Below, piece by piece: positions 57,016 to 64,000 of a stretch of DNA of 64,000 nucleotides (positions within the stretch are counted from its first letter, which is position 1; every line of letters begins with the position of its first letter). Position numbers and translations under genes: made by a program. Below the pieces are notes generated by a model, which saw nothing but the letters and a program-made list of their open reading frames with translations, made no database searches and had not been told where the DNA came from. Source of the stretch: Pseudomonas lijiangensis (lineage in GTDB: Bacteria; Pseudomonadota; Gammaproteobacteria; Pseudomonadales; Pseudomonadaceae); contig NZ_CP076668.1 in assembly GCF_018968705.1 (NCBI RefSeq), positions 5,806,233-5,870,232 of the forward strand, given 5' to 3'.

Positions 57016-58904
57016 GCGCTTTGCTCCAACTGACGGCCCGCGCCGCGTTTTTTCAAGTGAATCATCAACAGGGAAATCGCCGCCGGCGTTACGCCAGGAA
57101 TACGCGATGCCTGTCCCAGGGTCTCGGGACGAGTTATCCCCAGCTTGCCTTGAATCTCTTTCGACAGACCGGAAATTGTCGTGTAATCGATGTCTTCCGG
57201 CAGTTTTGTATCTTCGCTGGCTCGCAGACGGGCAATTTCATCCTGCTGACGTTCGATGTAACCGGCGTATTTGGTCTTGATCTCGACCTGCTCGGTGACT
57301 TGAGGGTCGCTGCAACCCTGACCTGTCAGGGAAATCAGGCTCGCATAATCGACTTCCGGGCGAGTCAGCAGGTTGAGCAGATTGTATTCGTGGGTCAGCG
57401 GCGTGCCGAAATGTGCGGCAATCGCATCGCCCTGCTCTGTGCCCGGGCGGACCCAGGTACTTTTCAAACGCTGTTCTTCCAGCGCGATGTTCTCACGCTT
57501 GGTGCAGAACGCCGCCCAGCGGGCATCGTCGATCAGACCCAGTTCGCGACCTTTTTCCGTGAGACGCAAATCGGCGTTGTCTTCACGCAGGATCAGACGG
57601 TATTCGGCACGGGATGTGAACATCCGGTACGGCTCTTGGGTGCCGAGGGTAATCAGGTCGTCAACCAGCACGCCGATATACGCTTCATCACGGCGCGGGC
57701 ACCAGCTTTCCTTGCCCTGTGCACGAAGCGCAGCGTTGGTTCCGGCCAGCAGACCTTGTGCACCGGCCTCTTCGTAGCCAGTGGTGCCGTTGATCTGACC
57801 TGCGAAAAACAGACCGCCGATGACTTTGGTTTCCAGGCTGTACTTCAAATCCCGCGGGTCGAAGTAATCGTATTCGATGGCGTAACCGGGACGAACGATG
57901 TGCGCATTTTCCATACCGCGAATCGAGCGAACGATCTGCAGTTGCACGTCGAATGGCAGCGAAGTCGAAATACCGTTCGGATACAGCTCGTGGGTAGTCA
58001 GACCTTCCGGCTCGATGAAGACCTGGTGGCTTTCCTTGTCGGCAAAGCGGTGGATCTTGTCTTCGATCGAAGGACAGTAACGCGGGCCGATACCTTCGAT
58101 CACACCGGAGTACATTGGTGAACGATCAAGGTTGGAGGCAATGATTTCGTGAGTCCGTGCGTTGGTGTGCGTAATCCAGCAACTGACCTGCGCTGGATGC
58201 TGCTCCTTTGAACCCAGGAACGACATGACCGGGATAGGCGTATCGCCCGGTTGTTCTGTCATTACCGAAAAATCCACGGAACGGCCATCGATGCGTGGCG
58301 GTGTTCCGGTTTTCAGTCGACCCACGCGCAGCGGCAATTCACGTAACCGTTTTGCCAGGGCAATCGAAGGCGGATCTCCAGCGCGACCACCGGAATAGTT
58401 CTGCATACCGATGTGGATAAGTCCGCCCAGGAACGTACCTGTGGTCAAAACCACGGAGTCGGCCATGAAACGCAGGCCCATTTGCGTGACGACACCGCGA
58501 ACCTGGTCCTGCTCGACGATCAGGTCGTCACAGGATTGTTGAAATATCCACAGGTTCGGCTGGTTTTCGAGGATTTCGCGAATGGCTGCCTTGTATAGAA
58601 CACGGTCTGCCTGGGCGCGTGTCGCTCGTACTGCTGGCCCTTTGCGGCTGTTCAATACGCGGAACTGGATGCCGCCTTTATCGGTAGCCATTGCCATCGC
58701 ACCGCCAAGGGCGTCGATTTCCTTGACCAGATGACTTTTGCCAATACCGCCAATAGCAGGGTTACAGCTCATCTGACCGAGCGTTTCCACGTTGTGCGTC
58801 AGCAATAGGGTTTTGACACCCATGCGTGCCGACGCAAGTGCGGCCTCGGTACCGGCATGACCGCCACCGATGACGATCACTTCAAAACGGGAAGGGAAAT
58901 CCAC
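57012..58904 (-). CDS. mnmG: tRNA uridine 5-carboxymethylaminomethyl modification enzyme MnmG
   Basis: With MnmE it modifies U34 of certain tRNAs; uses FAD. GTG 58904 ([20 protein letters not shown]) gives 630 residues, as in P. aeruginosa; GAGG lies just upstream. FAD-binding [17 protein letters not shown], catalytic cysteine in the [16 protein letters not shown] region, family signature [20 protein letters not shown]. Longer open frame upstream is not conserved. Old name gidA. Confidence 0.97.
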   Translation of the reverse strand: MDFPSRFEVIVIGGGHAGTEAALASARMGVKTLLLTHNVETLGQMSCNPAIGGIGKSHLVKEIDALGGAMAMATDKGGIQFRVLNSRKGPAVRATRAQADRVLYKAAIREILENQPNLWIFQQSCDDLIVEQDQVRGVVTQMGLRFMADSVVLTTGTFLGGLIHIGMQNYSGGRAGDPPSIALAKRLRELPLRVGRLKTGTPPRIDGRSVDFSVMTEQPGDTPIPVMSFLGSKEQHPAQVSCWITHTNARTHEIIASNLDRSPMYSGVIEGIGPRYCPSIEDKIHRFADKESHQVFIEPEGLTTHELYPNGISTSLPFDVQLQIVRSIRGMENAHIVRPGYAIEYDYFDPRDLKYSLETKVIGGLFFAGQINGTTGYEEAGAQGLLAGTNAALRAQGKESWCPRRDEAYIGVLVDDLITLGTQEPYRMFTSRAEYRLILREDNADLRLTEKGRELGLIDDARWAAFCTKRENIALEEQRLKSTWVRPGTEQGDAIAAHFGTPLTHEYNLLNLLTRPEVDYASLISLTGQGCSDPQVTEQVEIKTKYAGYIERQQDEIARLRASEDTKLPEDIDYTTISGLSKEIQGKLGITRPETLGQASRIPGVTPAAISLLMIHLKKRGAGRQLEQSA

Positions 58905-58950
58905 CACGCACCTCGTGCCTGTTGTCGATGGGAAATTGGGATAGCTGACA

Positions 58951-58979
58951 AGTATAGGGAATACACCCACCTGAAAGAA
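58951..58979 (-). promoter_or_regulatory. Candidate sigma-70 promoter of mnmG
   Basis: On the minus strand TATACT (58956-58951) is a strong -10; 17 bases upstream TTCTTT is a weak -35. The GTG start of mnmG is about 46 bases further on. Confidence 0.4.
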
Positions 58980-59445
58980 ACCCGTTGCACAAAATTTAAC
59001 CAGCTGTGGAAAACTGGCGAATAAAGAAATTAAAAAGGAAAGAAATCTTATAAAACCTTGTTTTTATGTTTATTCTTACTGAACCACCTTTCTGTGGATA
59101 AAGCTCTACAGGCCATATATATCAATGTGTACAGCGTTTCAAAAGTCTGTGTTCATGTGCCAATGAGGCCTTTGGATAACCGTCTTGAGCCTGTGGATTA
59201 AATGACAACTTGTCCACAGACGGGTTTATCTTCAGCTTTCGACCCCACTTATCAACTGAGCTCAGAAGCAGTTATTCACAGGGCTTAATTCACATAAATT
59301 GCTTCCTGAAGGTGGAATTCACAGGCTGTGAGTACACAGAATGATGTTGTCTGAGCGACAGGCGGTAGTGAGGGAGGCACAGCAAAGCTTCCCTTTGTGG
59401 ATAAGAGAGGCTGATCGAGGGCTTTATTGTGAGGTCTGAGACGCA

Positions 59446-59466
59446 AGCCCGGCATTGCACCGGGCT
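59446..59466 (-). terminator. Hairpin after mnmE
   Basis: AGCCCGG and CCGGGCT form a perfect seven-base stem with a seven-base loop, 21 bases after the mnmE stop, without a U run. Confidence 0.55.
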
Positions 59467-59487
59467 GTTCAAGCAATGTGTGCGGGA

Positions 59488-60858
59488 TTATTTACCGATG
59501 CAGAAGCTTGAGAAGATCCTGCCAAGCAGATCGTCCGAGCTGAAGGCTCCGGTAATTTCACCCAGCGCCTGCTGAGCCTGGCGCAGGTCTTCGGCCAATA
59601 GCTCGCCTGCGCCCGCCAGTGTCAATTGCGCGCGGCCATGTTCCAGGAAGTCACTGGCATGGCGCAGCGCTTCAAGATGGCGTCGACGTGCGCTGAAGCT
59701 GCTTTCAGAGGTCTGTTCATAACCCATGCAGGCTTTGAGGTGTTCACGCAGCAGCTCCAGGCCTTCTCCACCGGCCTTGGCGCTCAGGCTGATCGTGACA
59801 TGGCCATCGGCACTGGTTTCCAGGCCAATCAGGTCGCCGCTGAGATCGGCCTTGTTCCGGATCAGCGTAACCTTGGCTGGATCAGGGCGTTGCTCCAGGA
59901 ATTCAGGCCACAGGGCGAAAGGATCGGTTGCTTCAGGCGCAGTAGCGTCGACTACCAGCAAGATGCGATCAGCCTCGCCAATGGCCTTGAGGGCACGCTG
60001 TACACCGATGATCTCTACCTGATCGTCGGTATCGCGCAAGCCGGCTGTATCCACGACATGCAGCGGCATGCCGTCTATGTGGATATGTTCGCGCAATACA
60101 TCCCGTGTCGTGCCGGCAATCTCGGTGACGATCGCGGCCTCTCTGCCCGCCAGAGCATTGAGCAGGCTGGATTTTCCGGCATTGGGGCGACCGGCGATCA
60201 CGACAGTCATGCCGTCACGCAGCAATGCGCCCTGCCCTGCTTCGCGCAGCACTGTGGATAACTCGTCACGCACCTCATCGAGCATGCTCAGCACATGGCC
60301 ATCGGCAAGGAAGTCGATTTCTTCCTCGGGAAAGTCGATAGCCGCCTCTACATAGATCCGCAGGCTGATCAGCTTTTCGGTCAAGTTATCCACACGCTGG
60401 GAAAAAACACCCTGCAAGGAGCGAAGGGCATTACGCGCAGCCTGTGCAGAACTGGCTTCGATCAGGTCCGCAATGGCTTCGGCCTGAGCCAGATCCAGCT
60501 TGTCGTTGAGGAAAGCCCGCTCGCTGAACTCTCCCGGCCGAGCCAGACGACTGCCCAGCTGCAGGCAGCGCTGCAGCAACATATCCAGAACAATGGGACC
60601 GCCGTGGCCTTGAAGCTCCAGGACATCTTCACCGGTAAAGGAGTTGGGGCCTGGGAAATAAAGCGCGATTCCTTCGTCGATGACCTGGCCTGTTTCATCC
60701 TCGAAAGGACCGTAATGGGCAAATCGTGGTTTTGGCGTGCGTCCAATGATTGCCTGGGCAGCCTTGCCTGCCAAAGGCCCGGATATGCGCACGATGCCTA
60801 CACCACCGCGACCTTGAGCGGTGGCGATGGCGGCGATGGTTTCACGAGGGACGTTCAT
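59488..60858 (-). CDS. mnmE: tRNA modification GTPase MnmE
   Basis: Partner of MnmG in U34 modification. ATG 60858 ([20 protein letters not shown]) gives 456 residues. N-terminal formyl-tetrahydrofolate-binding domain, G domain with P-loop [16 protein letters not shown] and switch [12 protein letters not shown], and C-terminal catalytic-cysteine motif FCIGK as the last five residues. Intact and full length. Old name trmE. Confidence 0.97.
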   Translation of the reverse strand: MNVPRETIAAIATAQGRGGVGIVRISGPLAGKAAQAIIGRTPKPRFAHYGPFEDETGQVIDEGIALYFPGPNSFTGEDVLELQGHGGPIVLDMLLQRCLQLGSRLARPGEFSERAFLNDKLDLAQAEAIADLIEASSAQAARNALRSLQGVFSQRVDNLTEKLISLRIYVEAAIDFPEEEIDFLADGHVLSMLDEVRDELSTVLREAGQGALLRDGMTVVIAGRPNAGKSSLLNALAGREAAIVTEIAGTTRDVLREHIHIDGMPLHVVDTAGLRDTDDQVEIIGVQRALKAIGEADRILLVVDATAPEATDPFALWPEFLEQRPDPAKVTLIRNKADLSGDLIGLETSADGHVTISLSAKAGGEGLELLREHLKACMGYEQTSESSFSARRRHLEALRHASDFLEHGRAQLTLAGAGELLAEDLRQAQQALGEITGAFSSDDLLGRIFSSFCIGK

Positions 60859-60888
60859 GGTCCGGCTCCTGGGCAACTGACAGATAGC

Positions 60889-60913
60889 AAAACGCCCCAC
60901 GAGGGGGCGCTTT
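60889..60913 (-). terminator. Rho-independent terminator of yidC
   Basis: On the minus strand AAAGCGCCCC, a short loop and GGGGCGTTTT form a GC-rich stem with a U run, about 24 bases after the yidC stop. Confidence 0.9.
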
Positions 60914-60936
60914 GTAAAACTTGTTCACAGGTTAGA

Positions 60937-62622
60937 TCAGGCAGCAGCTTTGTTGGTAGATGCTTCGATCTTGCGAGTGATGTAGGCCTGCTGTGCAATC
61001 GACAGGGTGTTGTTCACAACCCAGTACAGAACCAGACCGGCAGGGAACCACAGGAAGAAGAACGTGAAGATGATAGGCATCATTTTCATGACCTTAGCCT
61101 GCATCGGATCCGGAGGAGTCGGGTTCAGACGCTGCTGGATAAACATGGTAGCGCCCATGATGATCGGCAGGATAAAGAACGGGTCTTTGATCGACAGGTC
61201 GGTTATCCACAGTATCCATGGAGCCTGACGCATTTCCACGCTTTCCAGGAGTACCCAGTACAGCGCAAGGAAAACCGGCATCTGGACAAGAATCGGCAAG
61301 CATCCACCCAGCGGGTTGATCTTTTCTTTCTTGTACAGCTCCATCATTGCCTGGGACATTTTCTGACGATCGTCGCCATACTGTTCTTTCAGCGCAGTCA
61401 GCTTCGGACCTACGGCACGCATACGCGCCATGGACTTGTAGCTGGCAGCCGACAGTGGGAAGAACAGGCCCTTGATCAGCATGGTCAGGAAGATGATCGA
61501 CCAGCCCCAGTTACCCACAATGGCGTGGATATGTTGCAGCAGCCAGAAGATTGGCTGGGCAATGAACCAAAGAAAGCCGTAGTCGACAGTCAATTCCAGG
61601 CCTGGGGATAACTCTTTGAGTACCGCCTGGCTTTTCGGACCTGCATACAACGTAGCGCTGGTTTCACCTTTGCCACCGGCAGAAACCGACAGGGTCGGGC
61701 CAGTGAAACCGATGATGTAGTTGCCCTGGCTGTCTTTACGTGTCTGAACGGCATTGCTGTCGCCATGGCTTGGAATCCAGGCCGTCACGAAGTAATGTTG
61801 AAGCCATGCAACCCAGCCACCTTGTACTGTTTCTTTCAGCGGAGCCTTGTCGATATCTTTCATCGACACTTTTTTGTACGGCTCTGCAGCTGTCCACAGG
61901 GCTGCACCCAGATAGGTGGCCGTGCCGGTGGCAGTAGTCGAAGACGGATCGGAACTGGCATCGCGCTTCAGTTGTGCAAACAGATTACCCGCCCATGGCT
62001 GAGCGCTCTGGTTATCCACAACGTAGGTGACAACAACATCGTACAGGCCACGCTTGAAGGTGAAGCGCTTGATGTAGTTGACGCCGTTATCAGCGAATTT
62101 CAGCTCGACGACCAGATCGTTCTGGCCATCGTTCAGTTGATAAGTCTTCTGTGCAGACGAATAAACCGGACGACCGGCAGCACGTGCATCAGGTCCGTTG
62201 GTACCGGTCAGGCCACTTTGTGCCAGAAAAGTACGCTCGCCACCGTTGTCGAACAGCTGGAATGGAACATCCGGGCGGTCCTGACGACGTGGATACAGTG
62301 GAAGACGAAGTTGAACGACGTCACCACCTACCGGATCGATCGCCAGATCGAGCACGTCGGTCTTGACCTGAATCAGGTCCTTGCTCGGTGCGACTGGAGT
62401 TTCCAGAGGCGCTGCGGCAGTGGTCGCTGTAGCACTTGGAACATCGGCATTTGCAGAACCATTAGTACCAGCAGCCGTATCCGGTATAGCCGGTGCGGTT
62501 GTGCTGGCTGCAACATTCTGGGTCGGCATGGCAGCCTGGCCGTAGTCTTGGTTCCATTTCAGAACCCCGACGTAGGTCACGATTGCCAGGGCGACGATCA
62601 GGATCGTGCGTTTAATATCCAT
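60937..62622 (-). CDS. yidC: Membrane protein insertase YidC
   Basis: Inserts proteins into the inner membrane, alone or with Sec. 561 residues: N-terminal helix (MDIKRTILIVALAIVTYVGV), a large periplasmic beta domain (about 60-340) and the conserved five-helix core (WSIIFLTMLIKGLFFPLSA, YKSMARMRAVGPKLTALKEQ, GGCLPILVQMPVFLALYWVL). Gram-negative type with the large periplasmic domain. Two bases after yidD. Confidence 0.97.
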   Translation of the reverse strand: MDIKRTILIVALAIVTYVGVLKWNQDYGQAAMPTQNVAASTTAPAIPDTAAGTNGSANADVPSATATTAAAPLETPVAPSKDLIQVKTDVLDLAIDPVGGDVVQLRLPLYPRRQDRPDVPFQLFDNGGERTFLAQSGLTGTNGPDARAAGRPVYSSAQKTYQLNDGQNDLVVELKFADNGVNYIKRFTFKRGLYDVVVTYVVDNQSAQPWAGNLFAQLKRDASSDPSSTTATGTATYLGAALWTAAEPYKKVSMKDIDKAPLKETVQGGWVAWLQHYFVTAWIPSHGDSNAVQTRKDSQGNYIIGFTGPTLSVSAGGKGETSATLYAGPKSQAVLKELSPGLELTVDYGFLWFIAQPIFWLLQHIHAIVGNWGWSIIFLTMLIKGLFFPLSAASYKSMARMRAVGPKLTALKEQYGDDRQKMSQAMMELYKKEKINPLGGCLPILVQMPVFLALYWVLLESVEMRQAPWILWITDLSIKDPFFILPIIMGATMFIQQRLNPTPPDPMQAKVMKMMPIIFTFFFLWFPAGLVLYWVVNNTLSIAQQAYITRKIEASTNKAAA

Positions 62623-62624
62623 GA

Positions 62625-62870
62625 TTACTCGGCCATCGAAGAAGAACGGGAGGTGGGGACAGGTGGAACCGGGTCATAACCACCGGGATTCCACGGATGA
62701 CAGCGGCCCAAACGACGAAGTGTCAGCCAGCCGCCGCGTAAAAGGCCATGATTATCGATGGCTTCATACGCATAGCAGGAGCAACTGGGGTAGAAACGAC
62801 AGTGACTGGCCATCAGCGGGCTAATGGCATAGCGGTAAAACTGGATCGGAACGAGTGCCAGTTTACGCAT
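62625..62870 (-). CDS. yidD: Membrane protein insertion efficiency factor YidD
   Basis: Small 81-residue protein that helps YidC-dependent insertion. Family signature with conserved cysteines: [20 protein letters not shown] and [18 protein letters not shown]. Start overlaps rnpA by eight bases. Confidence 0.95.
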   Translation of the reverse strand: MRKLALVPIQFYRYAISPLMASHCRFYPSCSCYAYEAIDNHGLLRGGWLTLRRLGRCHPWNPGGYDPVPPVPTSRSSSMAE

Positions 62871-63267
62871 CTGGACTGTCTACCCCTGCAGTTTCGGGTT
62901 TTGCTTCTGGAGTAGGTCGGCTACGCGCCAGACGTTTCCAGAGCTTGCCGAAATGCTGAATCAATTCCGGGTTTTCTATATCACCCAGACCCTTACGCGC
63001 GACGATCACGATATCCCAACCGACCAGATTATCCTGGTGTTGGCGAAATGATTCGCGCATGAGGCGTTTCAAGCGGTTTCGCTCAACGGAGAGTTTTACG
63101 CTCTTTTTACCTATCACCAGCCCCAGGCGGGGATGATCAAGGTCGTTGTTGCGAGCAAGGAGCAGGAGATTTTTCCCCGGAACCTTGCCGGTAGGGGAGT
63201 CAAAGACTGCCTTGAAATGCCGGGGAGTCAGCAAACGCTTTTCCCGACTGAAGTCTCGACTCACCAC
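62863..63267 (-). CDS. rnpA: Ribonuclease P protein component
   Basis: Protein subunit of the tRNA 5'-processing ribozyme. GTG 63267 ([18 protein letters not shown]) gives 134 residues, in line with P. aeruginosa (135). RNA-binding signature [20 protein letters not shown] present. The frame is open further to 63360, but this overlaps rpmH. 13 bases after rpmH, as everywhere in bacteria. Confidence 0.95.
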   Translation of the reverse strand: MVSRDFSREKRLLTPRHFKAVFDSPTGKVPGKNLLLLARNNDLDHPRLGLVIGKKSVKLSVERNRLKRLMRESFRQHQDNLVGWDIVIVARKGLGDIENPELIQHFGKLWKRLARSRPTPEAKPETAGVDSPDA

Positions 63268-63280
63268 CAGTGCCGATTTA

Positions 63281-63415
63281 TCAAACTGCCAGACGCTTAC
63301 GGCCTTTGGCGCGACGACGCGACAGGACTGCACGGCCGTTCTTGGTGGCCATACGGGCACGGAAACCGTGGGTGCGGGCGCGCTTGATAGTGCTGGGTTG
63401 GAAAGTACGTTTCAT
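63281..63415 (-). CDS. rpmH: Large ribosomal subunit protein bL34
   Basis: A 44-residue, very basic protein: [20 protein letters not shown] at the start, ending in AKGRKRLAV. Matches bL34 of pseudomonads throughout. Its gene is short but unambiguous. First gene of the rpmH-rnpA-yidD-yidC run. Confidence 0.97.
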
Positions 63416-64000
63416 GGCGTGTTACCTGGTTCGTCCACTACGGGCCGGAATGGCCCCCGTTTTAAGAGACCGGGGATTCTAGAGAAAGCAAGCGTGCAGG
63501 TCAATTTCCAACCAGCTTTTCCTTTATCTACTTCCTTACAGCTCGTTACGCCTTCCTCAGCCGGTTCGAGGGTTACCTGAGGGAAATCAGTTATAGAAAT
63601 AAAAAGAGCGAATATTTAAAGCTTTTCTGTAGAGCTTATAAAGGCTAGGGACGACTCTACCTGTGGATAACCAAGCCAAGACCTTTAAAATCAATGTGTA
63701 CATAAGATCATAAGACTGTCGAGAAACGGTGTTCTGCCTGTGCTGTGACCTCGGAAAAGCTGTGTATGGAATGCCTTGTTATCCACAGGCTGGTTATCCA
63801 CAGAGTTTCACCGTGACTTATGCAATGAGCTGAGGCCGGTTTATCCACAGAGCTTATCCGACTACCGTCTGTCGCCTTTTCAACGAATAAAAGCCGGTTT
63901 TCTCCTTGTTTGTGAGCAACCTACATGTGGATAAGTCGGCGTCTGATCGTTACAATGGCGGATGTTTTTGCCTCACCGGCTTTCGACTTAGGGGATATCC
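63416..64000. other. Chromosomal replication origin oriC (rpmH-dnaA type)
   Basis: The 585-base spacer between rpmH and the window end holds five perfect DnaA boxes: TGTGGATAA at 63662-63670 and 63926-63934, TTATCCACA at 63779-63787, 63794-63802 and 63841-63849, with weaker ones between. An AT-rich stretch at about 63590-63630 may be the unwinding element. The rpmH-dnaA spacer is the known origin in Pseudomonas. dnaA itself is expected just beyond 64000. Confidence 0.92.
63476..63504 (-). promoter_or_regulatory. Sigma-70 promoter of rpmH
   Basis: On the minus strand TTGACC (63504-63499), a 17-base spacer and TAGAAT (63481-63476); five of six -35 bases and most of the -10 match consensus. The rpmH ATG is 60 bases downstream. 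Confidence 0.85.

Larger units (their letters stand above)
58905..59487. other. AT-rich spacer with DnaA-box cluster between mnmG and mnmE
   Basis: 583 bases without a supported gene. An AT-rich core (about 59022-59080, runs such as AAATAAAGAAATTAAAAAGG) is followed by DnaA-like nonamers: TGTGGATAA at 59093-59101 and 59396-59404, TTATTCACA at 59272-59280, and one-mismatch forms at 59171-59179, 59192-59200 and 59210-59218. In E. coli oriC sits next to mnmG, so this may be a secondary or ancestral origin element, or a DnaA-regulated promoter region. Confidence 0.6.

Noticed and set aside
54679..60858. parS centromere sites near parAB
   Set aside because: I looked for the 16-base palindrome around CCACGTGG and found only partial matches, such as TTTCCACGTTGT near 58785 and CCACGTGG near 31973, which do not meet the consensus.

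Overview
The window looks like a Pseudomonas chromosome immediately to one side of the replication origin. The evidence is the gene order glmU-atpCDGAHFEBI-parB-parA-rsmG-mnmG-mnmE-yidC-yidD-rnpA-rpmH running up to an oriC full of DnaA boxes, protein lengths typical of the genus, and scattered REP repeats of the kind common in fluorescent and plant-associated pseudomonads. The last base should lie just before dnaA. I see no rRNA, tRNA, CRISPR array, insertion sequence or prophage.

Positions 1-38563 hold a nearly complete flagellar gene set that is not the usual FleQ/sigma-54 polar system of Pseudomonas. It is organised and controlled like the enterobacterial/betaproteobacterial type. The order is flgG(end)HIJKL (+); fliR-Q-P-O-N-M-L and fliK-J-I-H-G-F (-) with fliE divergent from fliF; fliD-S-T; the master regulator pair flhD-flhC; motA-motB; flhB-flhA-flhF; a small unknown gene where flhG usually sits; fliA; ugd; a large TPR/O-GlcNAc-transferase-like multidomain protein; flagellin fliC; and a second motA/motB-like stator pair. 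FlhDC would switch on basal-body genes and fliA. FliA (sigma-28) would then switch on late genes: I find sigma-28-like promoters before flgK, fliD, motA, fliC and a chemoreceptor gene. This type of FlhDC-governed flagellum is known from Azotobacter vinelandii and as a second flagellum in Pseudomonas fluorescens F113, so the system as such is not new.

Positions 38564-43133 hold a membrane diguanylate cyclase, a gene-poor stretch, a methyl-accepting chemotaxis protein with a strong sigma-28 promoter, and an AT-rich spacer that contains the expected Tn7 attachment site downstream of glmS.

Positions 43134-64000 are core genome: glmS and its DeoR-family neighbour, glmU, the nine-gene ATP synthase operon, chromosome partition genes parAB, the tRNA/rRNA modification genes rsmG, mnmG and mnmE, the membrane insertase yidC with yidD, RNase P protein rnpA, ribosomal protein rpmH, and oriC. 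The spacer between mnmG and mnmE has a second AT-rich, DnaA-box-rich region.

Points most worth a second look are the FlhF protein with a long unassigned C-terminal extension next to an unknown 150-residue protein in the flhG slot, the flagellin-linked glycosyltransferase with two extra domains, the two stator pairs, near-identical repeats in opposite orientation bracketing 26 kb of flagellar genes, and the second origin-like region.
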